Positions 7,832 through 15,420 of a stretch of 41,359 nt of DNA are shown piece after piece. The notes under the pieces are model-generated. The model ran no database searches, was not told the origin of the DNA, and saw only the letters and a list, made by a program, of their open reading frames with translations. Within the stretch, counting starts at the first letter, position 1. Every line of letters begins with the position of its first letter. The position numbers were made by a program, and so were the translations under genes. Source of the stretch: a virus. The stretch is from positions 1 to 41,359 of the IMG/VR virus record IMGVR_UViG_3300004181_000001; one strand, 5' to 3'.

Positions 7832-9862
7832 TCACCATTCGCGTTTAAAAATTCGGCCCTGGTTGGGCTGGGGTGGGGGTGGGGAGGCCGCAGGCGCCGC
7901 GGGCTGGGCTGGCACAGTGGCCGGGGTTGCCAGGTCAGGGGGCAACGGTGCACGCGTTTGCACTGCACCCGCGTCAGGGTCCTGACCCTCGGCATCAGGA
8001 GCCGCAAAGAGATCGTGATTCATTGGGATCAGCCGATCGCGCAGGACCTGCCACCCGTGTTCGTTCTTCTTGTGCAGGCCCAGGTAGTACGCCGCCGCCA
8101 GGTTGTAGTTAGCCAAGTCCAGCGGCTCGTTGGCCTCACCTTTCTTCTGCTCCCAGTGGCTGACCTTGCGCCCGCGCTTGTAGGTGGTGGTGCGGTATTC
8201 GGCAGTCAGGCCCTTGTAGTAGCTTTCAGGGAGGTCGCTACTGAAGTGCATAGCGCCGGGCCCCTGCGTCCTTGGCCACCTAGCCTGCAGGTAGTCCTTG
8301 CCCGTATCGGCGCCAATGTGCCAAAGCTGGGCACCTTTGTTCTCGGTTTTGCCGCGCCACGTAACGTCGACTAAGGTGGGCTTGGCGCTGATGATGGGAC
8401 GGTTAGGCCGACTGGCACCTTTGATGGCAAAGATGTTGCGGCGCTTTCGCGTGTAAGTAAAGTTGTAAACGTCCTGAGTGTTGGAGCCGCCAGAGTCGAC
8501 AAAGGCGGCGCTGATCGTCATCATGGCGCCAGATGCGTGCCGGTACCGCCCCCTGAGCAGCGCGTCGGCCTTGTCCCATGTTTCCTGCTCAGCCGGGGAT
8601 CCGTGGATAACCTGGTAGTCCACCACCCAGCATTCCATGCCCTCGCCCCAGGCCATCACCTTCATCTCCAGCCGGTAGGCCTGCGTGTCAATCGCGGCGG
8701 TCAGCACCAGCCCACCCAACGGCACTGTGCCCAGGCGGTAATCTTCGGCCCGGTTCATCAGGGCGTCATAACGCGTGGTCTCTTTCGTGCGGGCCCAGCA
8801 CTGCGCGAGCCGCGTGTTGTAAAACACGATCATCGACTCTTCGCTGCCCTCTTCCAGCTTGGCCTTGGCGGACTCGTATTGCTTCATCAGCGAGATCCAC
8901 GGCAGCCACCCGTAGGGCAAGAACATCGCCGAGATCATGAAGCTCTCGGTCTCGCCGTCTCCGGGCACGCCCTCGCTCCACAGCCCGCGCGCGAACATGC
9001 GCGACTTGTCGCCCTCTTCGTGCAGTCCCCCGCAGCCGTCGACCTGGCACGGATACATGGCGCGCTTGCCGTCGTCGCTGACGATCAGCCGGGGGTTGCC
9101 GTCTTCGTTGAAGAACTCCATGGGCTGGGCGGCGCCGCAGTGGATGCACTCGAACAAGGCCACGCGCTGGGTGCCGGACAGGTACAGCGTATTGATGGCC
9201 GACTCGCCCTCGATGGTGGGCGAACTGGGGTAGTAGGACTTGCGGTCCTTTTCGTGCGAGGTCTGCCGGGTTTCGGCCAGCTCTTTGGGGTCGCCCTCGC
9301 CGCCGATGTTGTCTTTGCTCCGGTCGACCTCGTCATAAACCACGTAGGTGACTGACAGCTCCGACAAGTTGGCCGCCGCGCCGGCGCTGACGATGTAGAG
9401 CGAGCCGCCCGGGTAAGACTTGATGTCGTTGTTGTTGGTCGACGTGCGCGAGCTGGGCCGAGCGAAACGCTCACGCAGCACCGGCGTGGCCGCCACCGTC
9501 TTGTCGATACGCGCGGCTGCCCGCTTGTGCAGTTTTCCGGTCGGCACGATCCACAGGAAGTTCTTCGGGCGCTGGTGCACCGTCTCGCCCAGGAAGTTCA
9601 GGCCCACCTGCGTCTTCAGCATCTGCGAAGCACCCTGCACCACCACCCGCTTGCAAGGGTGCGAAGGCGCCAGCGCCCGCATCACCGCACGGGCATGCGG
9701 CGTGCGCGAAGTCTTGTAAGCGCCAGGCTCAGACGCCCCCGACTCTTTGGCGATCTGCATGAACGTGTCTGCCCACACATCCGGCAGCAGGTTCGGATCT
9801 GGCTCGAGCCCGCGCGCGATGGCATCCATCAGGACGAAGTAGCCGTCGCGCATGTCGCTCAT
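7832..9862 (-). CDS. terL: Terminase large subunit (GpA type)
   Basis: A 676-residue packaging motor and nuclease. The N-terminal ATPase shows a variant Walker A (VVVQGASQMLKTQ, about residues 73-85) and Walker B with catalytic Glu (TYVVYDEVD, about 172-180). A Cys-rich insert follows (CIHCGAAQP and YPCQVDGCGGLHEE), a feature of GpA-type terminases. The C-terminal nuclease has candidate metal ligands in LTAAIDTQ and FVDSGG. The last about 50 residues are Pro/Ala-rich. GpA-type terminases usually belong to cos-packaging phages. The stop precedes the Mor-like start by four bases; the start overlaps the upstream gene. Confidence 0.93.
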   Translation of the reverse strand: MSDMRDGYFVLMDAIARGLEPDPNLLPDVWADTFMQIAKESGASEPGAYKTSRTPHARAVMRALAPSHPCKRVVVQGASQMLKTQVGLNFLGETVHQRPKNFLWIVPTGKLHKRAAARIDKTVAATPVLRERFARPSSRTSTNNNDIKSYPGGSLYIVSAGAAANLSELSVTYVVYDEVDRSKDNIGGEGDPKELAETRQTSHEKDRKSYYPSSPTIEGESAINTLYLSGTQRVALFECIHCGAAQPMEFFNEDGNPRLIVSDDGKRAMYPCQVDGCGGLHEEGDKSRMFARGLWSEGVPGDGETESFMISAMFLPYGWLPWISLMKQYESAKAKLEEGSEESMIVFYNTRLAQCWARTKETTRYDALMNRAEDYRLGTVPLGGLVLTAAIDTQAYRLEMKVMAWGEGMECWVVDYQVIHGSPAEQETWDKADALLRGRYRHASGAMMTISAAFVDSGGSNTQDVYNFTYTRKRRNIFAIKGASRPNRPIISAKPTLVDVTWRGKTENKGAQLWHIGADTGKDYLQARWPRTQGPGAMHFSSDLPESYYKGLTAEYRTTTYKRGRKVSHWEQKKGEANEPLDLANYNLAAAYYLGLHKKNEHGWQVLRDRLIPMNHDLFAAPDAEGQDPDAGAVQTRAPLPPDLATPATVPAQPAAPAASPPPPQPNQGRIFKREW

Positions 9863-10437
9863 AGACCGTCACTCGCCTGGGTTTGACCGGCCGTTTGCTT
9901 GGCTTCCAGCTTGCCGTAGGCTTCCCACATCCGCAGGTTGGCCAGTCTGGCAATGTCGAGCACGGCGGCCGGTGCCAGCTTCTCGGCGTCGCGGTTCGGT
10001 TTTGCCATGCGTTCGCATCGGACCACGACCTGCACCCGGTCTCGCTCATTTGGCTCGGCCAGCAGCAGGATGCCGCTGTTGACCGGCAGAAATGCAAGCA
10101 AATCCGGCGTCCAGATGGCCTTGGGCATGGCGTAGTAGTGCTTCCAGACCTTTTCAGGCCATTGCCGTTGTTCACGCGGGCGGTCTTCCCACCGGCCCTT
10201 CCACTCGCCGTGCATGCGCCAGTCGAAACTGCGCCACCATTTGTCCTTTTTCAGGTCGGCCTTGAGGTCGGCGCGGCTGATCTTCACCTCGATGTCGATG
10301 ATGCGCAGTCCCTTCTCGACCACCAACACGTCGCACTCGTTGCCGGTCCAGTTGCAGTTGGGCACCAGTACCAGGGCGCTGCGGTTGAAGGTCTGCCGGC
10401 ACAGTGCGCGGCCGATGGTGTGCTCCGTCCAGTTCAC
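9859..10437 (-). CDS. PD-(D/E)XK-like protein between terminase subunits
   Basis: A 192-residue protein read from GTG 10437-10435, chosen because GTGA overlaps the terS stop. The core NECDVLVVEKGLRIIDIEVK followed by ISRADLKADLKKDKWW fits the D...ExK arrangement of PD-(D/E)XK nucleases (Asp near 37, Glu-Val-Lys near 51-53). The end overlaps the terL start. I do not recognise a named family. The position suggests a role in packaging or protection of phage DNA, but it could be structural and inactive. Confidence 0.6.
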   Translation of the reverse strand: MNWTEHTIGRALCRQTFNRSALVLVPNCNWTGNECDVLVVEKGLRIIDIEVKISRADLKADLKKDKWWRSFDWRMHGEWKGRWEDRPREQRQWPEKVWKHYYAMPKAIWTPDLLAFLPVNSGILLLAEPNERDRVQVVVRCERMAKPNRDAEKLAPAAVLDIARLANLRMWEAYGKLEAKQTAGQTQASDGL

Positions 10438-11054
10438 GCGATCACCTCGCGCACAGCGGCTGCGCCGATCTTTTCCCGGAAGCACTTGGACAACAGATCC
10501 TGCAGCGCCCGGTTATGGCGGCGCAGGGTGTCGGCGCATGCGTCGGCACTACTGATGGATGCCAGCTCCGAGGCCAGGCTATTGACCGAGGCCTCCATGG
10601 CGTCGCGCAACTCGCGGCCAATCTCAAACCCCGCGCGGGCAACGTCAGCCGTCACCAGCATCTCGCCGCGCAGCTTCTTCAGGTTGATCTCGGCTGTCTC
10701 TGCGTCGGCCGCTTCGCGCCGGGCCCGGGCGTCGGTGTAGCCGTTGGTCAGCGCTGGCTGGGTCGGCGCTGGTGCCGGCGTCGGCGGTGCAACCGCCTGC
10801 ACCGTAGCCGCGCCGGCCAGAAGGTCAGGCACCGCAGCTGCCTGGGCCTGCGGACTCACGCGGGCCCGGGTGTTGCGCAGCCACTGGGCGTCTGCCAGCT
10901 CGGGGTCGATCAACCCCTTGTCGCCGAAGACCGTGATTGTTTTTCTGTCAACCGCCTTGCGCACCGCCTCACGCGACCCGCCAGAGAGCCCGAGCGCCTT
11001 CCGGTGCCGAGCATACTCGGCCTGCGTCAACAACCGGGTATCAGCTGCGGCCAT
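10434..11054 (-). CDS. terS: Terminase small subunit (Nu1-like)
   Basis: A 206-residue protein. The N-terminus (LLTQAEYARHRKALGLSGGS to VRKAVDRKTI) is a winged-helix DNA-binding motif of the Nu1/'element of external origin' type. A Pro/Ala-rich linker follows at about 80-105, then a helical oligomerisation region (ARRREAADAETAEINLKKLRGE). The small subunit recognises cos DNA and recruits the large subunit downstream. Two 12-bp-spaced TGTCAAC repeats lie directly upstream of its start. Its end overlaps the next gene by GTGA coupling. Confidence 0.82.
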   Translation of the reverse strand: MAAADTRLLTQAEYARHRKALGLSGGSREAVRKAVDRKTITVFGDKGLIDPELADAQWLRNTRARVSPQAQAAAVPDLLAGAATVQAVAPPTPAPAPTQPALTNGYTDARARREAADAETAEINLKKLRGEMLVTADVARAGFEIGRELRDAMEASVNSLASELASISSADACADTLRRHNRALQDLLSKCFREKIGAAAVREVIA

Positions 11055-11171
11055 GTGTCAACCTGTTTGTCAACATTTCCCCAGCAGGCCAGCTAGCGCT
11101 TTTTCGCGCTCGTTTCGCCCCGTGTGGGCAGTGGCGCTGGAAGGACCCATGACGGGGGGTGTGCATGGTGG
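11055..11171. other. Non-coding gap upstream of terS, candidate cos region
   Basis: This 117-base gap contains two direct repeats TGTCAAC (11056-11062 and 11068-11074), a short hairpin AGCGC-TTTTTC-GCGCT near 11094-11109 and a G-rich stretch near 11154-11160. Gaps directly upstream of terS carry cos in lambda-like phages, and short repeats there often bind the small subunit. No cleavage site can be assigned from sequence alone. Confidence 0.35.
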
Positions 11172-11738
11172 TCATGCCCTGCCGTTGAAGCGGGCAACGT
11201 AGAACTTCGCCTCGCGTTCGAAGATGGTGGGGAACTTGGCCTTGATGGCGGCTACCACTGCTGCGTTGATGCGCTTCTGGTTGAACATCTGCGGGACGTT
11301 GATGGTGGCCACCGCCTTGATGGGCAGGCGCTTGGCACCGACACGCTTGAACACCGTGCGGCCCTTGTTGCCGATGAACGCGCCTGTGATGATCTTGCGA
11401 CCGCCTGCCTTCTTGATCTTCACGCTCACACCGGTGCTGACCTGTTTGGCACTGAAGGCGATGACGTTGGCCGAGATCTTGCCCGTGCCCTGCAACGAGG
11501 CCTCGATGTTGAACGCGCCCTGCCTGAAGGTGGCCTTGCTGATGCGAAGCCGCTCACGCACAAAGCCAGCCTTGACCGTGTACTCGCTGGTGATCTCGCG
11601 GATCATCTGCGTGCGTGCCTGCTCCATGGTCTTGTTCACGGCAGAGGCTGACGCCTTGGCGCGCACGTCCTGCTGCAGCTGGTCGAGCTTGCGCTGCACA
11701 TCAGGGAAGTTGGTCTTGATGCTGATCTGCATGGTCAC
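11172..11738 (-). CDS. Prophage minor tail protein Z-like
   Basis: A 188-residue protein starting MTMQISIKTNFPDVQRKLDQ. The sequence KASASAVNKTMEQARTQMIR, then KAGFVRERLRISKAT, then the Lys-rich GRKIITGAFIGNKGRTVFKR and a C-terminal FEREAKFYVARF matches the minor tail protein Z family, which helps tail completion and DNA injection in lambda. Here it lies upstream of terS and next to the replication gene, away from the tail genes, which is unusual. It overlaps the replication gene stop by four bases. Confidence 0.75.
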   Translation of the reverse strand: MTMQISIKTNFPDVQRKLDQLQQDVRAKASASAVNKTMEQARTQMIREITSEYTVKAGFVRERLRISKATFRQGAFNIEASLQGTGKISANVIAFSAKQVSTGVSVKIKKAGGRKIITGAFIGNKGRTVFKRVGAKRLPIKAVATINVPQMFNQKRINAAVVAAIKAKFPTIFEREAKFYVARFNGRA

Positions 11739-12703
11739 ACCTTCACTTGATCTGCCAACGCTTTCACCTTCTGCGCATAGACGTGGAACATGTCCTCCTG
11801 CGCAGCCGTGCGCTGAAAGCGCGCCTCATCCCACGGGCCGACACCGAGCCGAACGCCCATCGCCTCGATGCCCGGGCGCGTATCGCTCCAATGCAGCGCG
11901 GCCGTTGAAACGCCATGCGTCACCTTGTCCAGCCAGCGCGACCCTCGCAAGTAGCGCCGCGGCGCCTCGATGTAGCCCGCCTTCCAGCGCTCGCTTGCCC
12001 GCCGCGCCACCACATCCCGCAGGATCTCCTCGATAAACCGGTGCAGGCCTTTGCGCTTCCACAGCGCCAGGCACAGCACGTAGTCCTGCTTGCCCTCGTT
12101 GTCTGGCCACGCCCGCCAGAACTGGTCAAAGCCCTCGGCCTTGTCCGGACCACCAGCCCTCCCCGCACCCGCCCCCGATTGCGAATCCGCCTCACCGCAA
12201 TTCCCCCCTTGGGGGGTAAGGGGGGTTTGGTTCATGACGGTTAATGATGGTTTGGGTGCAATGGGCTTCACCCGTGGACGAAGCCCATTGCACCCCTGCG
12301 CGAAGCTGGTTTCACCCGTGACCGGCGAGTTATCCACAGATTCCACGGGTGCAAAATTTGCACCCGTGATTTCGGTGATGGGCGGCACAGGCTCACCGCC
12401 TGCCAGCCATTCCTCGCTGATCACGTAATGGTTTGTCAGGCCGCGCTGCCCGGTCGCCTGCTTGCTCAGCACCAGCCACCCACGGGCAACCATGGCGCGC
12501 AATTGGTACTGGACCGCACGCTCACTTCGCCTCGTCTTCTTAGCCAGCGCCGCCACGCTCGGATAGATGTGCGTCCCGTCATCGTGCGCATGGTCCGCCA
12601 GCGCGAGTGCCAGAAGCATCTCGGCCGCATTGGGATAACGCTCGAACACGAGGGACATAACCTTCACCGACATAGGCAGCCCAACCGTGGCGCGGTGCGC
12701 CAT
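11735..12703 (-). CDS. O-like replication initiation protein
   Basis: A 322-residue protein. Residues about 10-95 form a winged helix-turn-helix (YPNAAEMLLALALADHAHDD, then YPSVAALAKKTRRSERAVQY), like the N-terminal DNA-binding part of phage O/RepO-type initiators. Residues about 105-190 are a low-complexity linker encoded by the repeats of the probable origin. The C-terminal part (FDQFWRAWPDNEGKQDY to RRYLRGSRWLDKV) resembles the helicase-loader-interacting region found in many phage replication proteins. An origin embedded in the linker-coding part of the gene mirrors lambda O. No separate helicase or loader gene is seen, so host factors are probably used. Confidence 0.75.
   Translation of the reverse strand: MAHRATVGLPMSVKVMSLVFERYPNAAEMLLALALADHAHDDGTHIYPSVAALAKKTRRSERAVQYQLRAMVARGWLVLSKQATGQRGLTNHYVISEEWLAGGEPVPPITEITGANFAPVESVDNSPVTGETSFAQGCNGLRPRVKPIAPKPSLTVMNQTPLTPQGGNCGEADSQSGAGAGRAGGPDKAEGFDQFWRAWPDNEGKQDYVLCLALWKRKGLHRFIEEILRDVVARRASERWKAGYIEAPRRYLRGSRWLDKVTHGVSTAALHWSDTRPGIEAMGVRLGVGPWDEARFQRTAAQEDMFHVYAQKVKALADQVKV
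12254..12368. other. Probable replication origin inside the O-like gene
   Basis: Elements: a perfect 16-bp inverted repeat (GGGTGCAATGGGCTTC, 12254-12269, with its complement at 12280-12295); a perfect DnaA box TTATCCACA (12330-12338); a perfect 12-bp inverted repeat around one base (12344-12368, arm CACGGGTGCAAA); and extra CACCCGTG iterons at 12269-12276 and 12313-12320. All fall in the linker-coding part of the initiator gene, as with lambda ori in gene O. Confidence 0.68.
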
Positions 12704-12741
12704 TCGTCCTCAAAAAATCGCCGGATGACGCCCATCGCCGC

Positions 12742-13218
12742 TTACCGATCAGCGCCGTGTGCAGCCTGGTGCAACTGGTGGTTGCGTGACCGCACGGCCG
12801 TGAGCACGGCATTGATCGCGCGGACCAGTTCCCCGCTTTCGCGCTCGATGCGCGCCAGTTCGTTGTCGGTGATCTTGCCGTCGTTGCCCAGCGAAATGCA
12901 GATCTCCTGGCAGACCTCGCCGAACTCCTTTGACATACTGGCCAGCTTCACCATGCACTCGTCGGCGCTTGCATCAATGCCATCGGGCAACGGCACGCAC
13001 ATCTGCCCGCACTCAGCAGCAAAGGCCAGCAGAATGCGCAGGTCGCCGCTGTATTTGGTCATCTTCACCGCGGTCAGCAGGCCCAGCTTGGCGCCGCCCG
13101 TTTCCTTCAGCTCATGCGCCAGCGTGGTCGGGTTCTTGTCAATCGCCAGCGCCAGCCCAGCTGTGCGGCCGGGGCGGAAATCTTCCGCAAGGTTGAAGGC
13201 GGCCTGCATCACATCCAT
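12742..13218 (-). CDS. CII-like regulatory protein (CP76 family)
   Basis: A 158-residue protein from MDVMQAAFNLAEDFRPGRTA. The order DVMQAAFNLAEDF, then LALAIDKNPTTLAHELKETG, then LTAVKMTKYSGDLRILLAFA and a C-terminal helix matches the phage regulatory protein CII (CP76) family, which binds DNA by an N-terminal HTH and directs the lysis-lysogeny choice. The start at 13218 is preferred over upstream Met codons because homologous sequence begins there. It lies 38 bases upstream of the replication gene in the same direction. Confidence 0.75.
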   Translation of the reverse strand: MDVMQAAFNLAEDFRPGRTAGLALAIDKNPTTLAHELKETGGAKLGLLTAVKMTKYSGDLRILLAFAAECGQMCVPLPDGIDASADECMVKLASMSKEFGEVCQEICISLGNDGKITDNELARIERESGELVRAINAVLTAVRSRNHQLHQAAHGADR

Positions 13219-13473
13219 AGCGAATCCCCGGGTTTGTTGTAACGGCGCGCCGACAGACGCCGGCGCCACGCATGCCCACACTCGGGGACATGCAAAGAAA
13301 AACCCCCACCGCCCCGACGCGCCCACGCCCTGGCACCTTCCCGCGCCAGGGTTTCTTTCAGGGAGGAGACGACCAGAGCGCGCCGGATGTGATGGCGGCG
13401 GGGAAAATGGTGGGCGACCCGCTTTGCTACATTGGCAGTTCTCACACCAGCCAACCTCGCAAAGGAGCCGCCC
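13219..13473. other. Divergent intergenic region between CII-like and zinc-ribbon genes
   Basis: This 255-base stretch should hold the leftward promoter of the CII-replication-packaging operon and the rightward promoter of the zinc-ribbon gene. A hairpin CCCTGGC (13328-13334)/GCCAGGG (13345-13351) followed by TTTCTTT could be a rightward terminator. I find no convincing sigma70 promoter and none of the TAGCCATTGG operators. Confidence 0.35.
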
Positions 13474-13695
13474 ATGAAATCAACAATCGACTCACAAAGC
13501 ATGGAAGTGCCTTGCCCGCACTGCGGCCGAAAGATCAAGGAAACCCTGGGTCGGCTGAAGAACAGTCCGCACCTCACCTGCATTCAGTGCGGGAAGGGTT
13601 TCGATGTGGATGCAGCCAGCTTGAAAAAGACCATCAAAGCGGTCGAGGACAAGCTGGCGAAATTCCAGCGGGACATCGGGAAGATGTTTCGATAG
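13474..13695 (+). CDS. Small zinc-ribbon protein
   Basis: A 73-residue protein from MKSTIDSQSMEVPCPHCGRK; AAAGGAG six bases upstream fixes the start. Two CxxC pairs (CPHC near residue 14 and CIQC near 35) form a zinc ribbon, followed by a basic helical tail (KKTIKAVEDKLAKFQRDIGK). It is probably a nucleic-acid or protein adaptor; no specific function is claimed. It is the only rightward gene inside the leftward lytic block and sits between the CII-like and YdaS-like genes, so it probably has its own promoter. Confidence 0.62.
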   Translation: MKSTIDSQSMEVPCPHCGRKIKETLGRLKNSPHLTCIQCGKGFDVDAASLKKTIKAVEDKLAKFQRDIGKMFR

Positions 13696-13751
13696 CGCGT
13701 CCAGCGCTGCCAGATAAGGCGCTGGGTCGCAGTCAATTCGAACCACTGCCA

Positions 13752-14057
13752 TCACAGCGCCTCCAGCGAAGCCACAGGGCTTGCCGCACCAGACGGCGCG
13801 TCGGCCGGCGGGTGTTGCGCAGGTGCTGGGGACTGAAGGTCGGCCAACTCCGGCCAGATGTCCTGCCAGTCGTCGGGGCGCAGGTCGCGGCGGGAGACTT
13901 CGCCGCCGGTGGCGCGCTCGATGGCAACGCAACGCTCAAGGGGCACCTGCTTTTTGCCGGTACACCAGTCAGAAACCACGGGCGGTGTAACCCCGAGGGC
14001 GTTTGCAAGCCAGAGCGACCGCCCTCGCTGCTCACCAGTCCAAGCATTTAAATTCAT
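13752..14057 (-). CDS. YdaS/Cro-like helix-turn-helix regulator
   Basis: A 101-residue protein read from MNLNAWTGEQRGRSLWLANA. The HTH is at about residues 10-32 (RSLWLANALGVTPPVVSDWC), followed by PLERCVAIERATGGEVSRRD and LRPDDW, the classic YdaS/Cro-like pattern; the tail is Ala/Pro-rich. It diverges from the repressor gene, so it most likely acts as Cro. The promoter TTGACA-18-AATAAT (14093-14064) places the transcript start at or next to this ATG, so the mRNA may be leaderless. Met codons further upstream (14075, 14093) lie in the promoter and are unlikely starts. Confidence 0.78.
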   Translation of the reverse strand: MNLNAWTGEQRGRSLWLANALGVTPPVVSDWCTGKKQVPLERCVAIERATGGEVSRRDLRPDDWQDIWPELADLQSPAPAQHPPADAPSGAASPVASLEAL

Positions 14058-14063
14058 ACCCAA

Positions 14064-14100
14064 ATTATTAGCCATTGGATTAACACATGTCAATAGCCAT
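14064..14100 (-). promoter_or_regulatory. Promoter-operator of the Cro-like gene
   Basis: On the minus strand: -35 TTGACA (14093-14088), an 18-base spacer, and -10 AATAAT (14069-14064). ATGGCTATTGACAT and TAATCCAATGGCTAATAAT flank a 4-base variable core. The same 37-base arrangement, identical except for the 4-base core, is at 15421-15457. The ATGGCTA repeats 25 bases apart overlap -35 and the spacer/-10, so a repressor bound there would block transcription. Confidence 0.75.
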
Positions 14101-14117
14101 TAGCGAATTCCAAAGAT

Positions 14118-14139
14118 TAGCCATTGGAAATCCAATGGC
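14118..14139. promoter_or_regulatory. 20-bp palindromic operator at the repressor start
   Basis: GCCATTGGAAATCCAATGGC (14120-14139) is a perfect palindrome and overlaps the likely repressor start codon. It contains the same TAGCCATTGG half-site as the promoter-operators at 14064-14100 and 15421-15457, so the repressor or Cro protein probably autoregulates here. Confidence 0.65.
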
Positions 14140-14527
14140 ATGGATGCACACCTCCGCTGAAACCCGCCGTTTGCGCCTCGAAATGCTTGTCAAGAGCCAT
14201 GGCTCTGCGGCCTCACTAAACACCGCTTTAGGTTGGTCCCGAACTGACCCAAAACTAGCCCAGATCCGCAACGCAAACATTCGTCCTGGCCGGGCAAAGC
14301 CCTATCAAATGGGCGACGCGATGGCGCGTGAAATTGAAATTAAACTTGGACTCGAGCACGGCTGGATGGACACGCCACCGACCTATGCAGAGCTACACGG
14401 CGAAAACGATCCGCGCACCAAGGCCATGGCGCTGATGGAGGCCCTTCCGCCTGATCAGTGGGACACGGCGCTACGGCTTATTGATGCGCTTGCGAAACCA
14501 GCCAAGAAAAACGGAACCGATGATTAA
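14135..14527 (+). CDS. Phage repressor (CI-like, without peptidase domain)
   Basis: About 130 residues from MAWMHTSAETRRLRLEMLVK. The N-terminal HTH (RRLRLEMLVKSHGSAASLNT, then ALGWSRTDPKLAQIRN) and the segment GDAMAREIEIKLGLEHGWMD match the DNA-binding region of many phage repressors; the C-terminus (MALMEALPPDQWDTALRLID) is a short helical oligomerisation-like region. No LexA-like peptidase domain is present, so induction would not be by RecA-stimulated self-cleavage. The start is uncertain: ATG 14087, 14135 and 14144 are all in frame and none has a Shine-Dalgarno site. It diverges from the Cro-like gene over shared operators. Confidence 0.7.
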   Translation: MAWMHTSAETRRLRLEMLVKSHGSAASLNTALGWSRTDPKLAQIRNANIRPGRAKPYQMGDAMAREIEIKLGLEHGWMDTPPTYAELHGENDPRTKAMALMEALPPDQWDTALRLIDALAKPAKKNGTDD

Positions 14528-14586
14528 AATAGACGGTGTCGTGATACCTTTCCGAGGACGCGAACCGCATAAGAACGAAGGCAACC

Positions 14587-14940
14587 ATGATTCAATCTAG
14601 AGCCGTTTTACTATTTATTGTGGTCAGCTTGGTGAGCATTAACATCGCTGCGCAGACCATCTCAGAATCACTTAAGAAGCGCGCAAAAGCAGCGCTCTCT
14701 AAGAACCTCAAAGACCCTGGAAGCGCAAGGCTCGACAATCTTTTTACCACCAGGGCAAAAGACGGAAGTCTTGTTCTATGCGGCACCATTGATGCGAAAA
14801 ACAGCTTTGGGGCCTACGGTGACAGGCGATGGTTTTTTTACGTCGACGACAAGAAGGACGCATTCGGCGCAATGGAAGGCGACGGCCTAGAAAGTCTGAT
14901 CAAAGTGTTTTGCGCTGAGGCGCCCGCTGGCGCGAAATAG
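14587..14940 (+). CDS. Exported small protein in the lysogeny operon
   Basis: A 117-residue protein. Residues 1-23 (MIQSRAVLLFIVVSLVSINI, then AAQ) form a clear Sec signal peptide. The mature part has KRAKAALSKNLKDPGSARLD, then LVLCGTIDAKNSFGAYGDRR and WFFYVDD, a pattern seen in small periplasmic proteins of proteobacteria. The gene is noticeably less GC-rich than its neighbours, suggesting a separately acquired 'moron'. Expression with the repressor suggests a role during lysogeny, such as envelope change or exclusion of other phages, but this is inference. Confidence 0.6.
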   Translation: MIQSRAVLLFIVVSLVSINIAAQTISESLKKRAKAALSKNLKDPGSARLDNLFTTRAKDGSLVLCGTIDAKNSFGAYGDRRWFFYVDDKKDAFGAMEGDGLESLIKVFCAEAPAGAK

Positions 14941-15015
14941 TCCACAGAAAGCAGAGCGATCATGGGCAAAGAAAAATATGCGATTCTCCAGCGAAGCCAC
15001 GCCGCTGGCGGGTAG

Positions 15016-15237
15016 ATGAATTACTACCTGGAGGTCTTTGGTGACGAGATCGCCAGGCGCGAGGGCTACAAAGAAGCGCGCGGCATGGATGCTGTGCATT
15101 TTTACCTGATCCAGAAGCACCACTGGCTGCCGCGTGATGTGCGCTCTATGTCGGCAACCGATTTGCAATTTCTCTTGCTTGAAGAGCTTTCAGGCTGGAC
15201 TGCGCCAGCAGAAGCCCGGCCCGAACAGGGCAACTAG
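15016..15237 (+). CDS. Small conserved-looking protein, unknown function
   Basis: A 73-residue protein MNYYLEVFGDEIARREGYKE to ARPEQGN. I do not recognise a family. The central segment MDAVHFYLIQKHHWLPRDVR followed by SMSATDLQFLLLEEL looks like a compact helical domain. Its ATG overlaps the TAG of a 17-codon upstream reading frame (14962-15015, beginning MGKEKYAILQRS) as TAGATG, which suggests translational coupling to a short leader. It is the last gene before the terminator at 15327-15351. Confidence 0.5.
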   Translation: MNYYLEVFGDEIARREGYKEARGMDAVHFYLIQKHHWLPRDVRSMSATDLQFLLLEELSGWTAPAEARPEQGN

Positions 15238-15326
15238 CCGCCCGCGCTTGGCGGGCCAGTAACTCGGCATCGCATTCGAGCACCACTCGGCGCAACTGCG
15301 CCATCACGGCACCACCCAGCACGTCC

Positions 15327-15351
15327 ACCGCCCCTTGAGGCGGTTTTTTTT
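15327..15351 (+). terminator. Rho-independent terminator of the lysogeny operon
   Basis: The stem ACCGCC (15327-15332) pairs with GGCGGT (15339-15344) around loop CCTTGA, followed by a run of eight T. It separates the repressor operon from the early promoter at 15421-15457. Confidence 0.8.
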
Positions 15352-15420
15352 CGACTTCCATCATTGAACCCTTTGCCCCGCACCATGCGGGTTTTGGCAT
15401 TATCGCAAAATAATTATCCT

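Noticed and set aside
13752-14057. YdaS-like gene as a toxin-antitoxin antitoxin
   Set aside because: No YdaT-like toxin partner follows it, and its shared operators with the divergent repressor fit a Cro role better.
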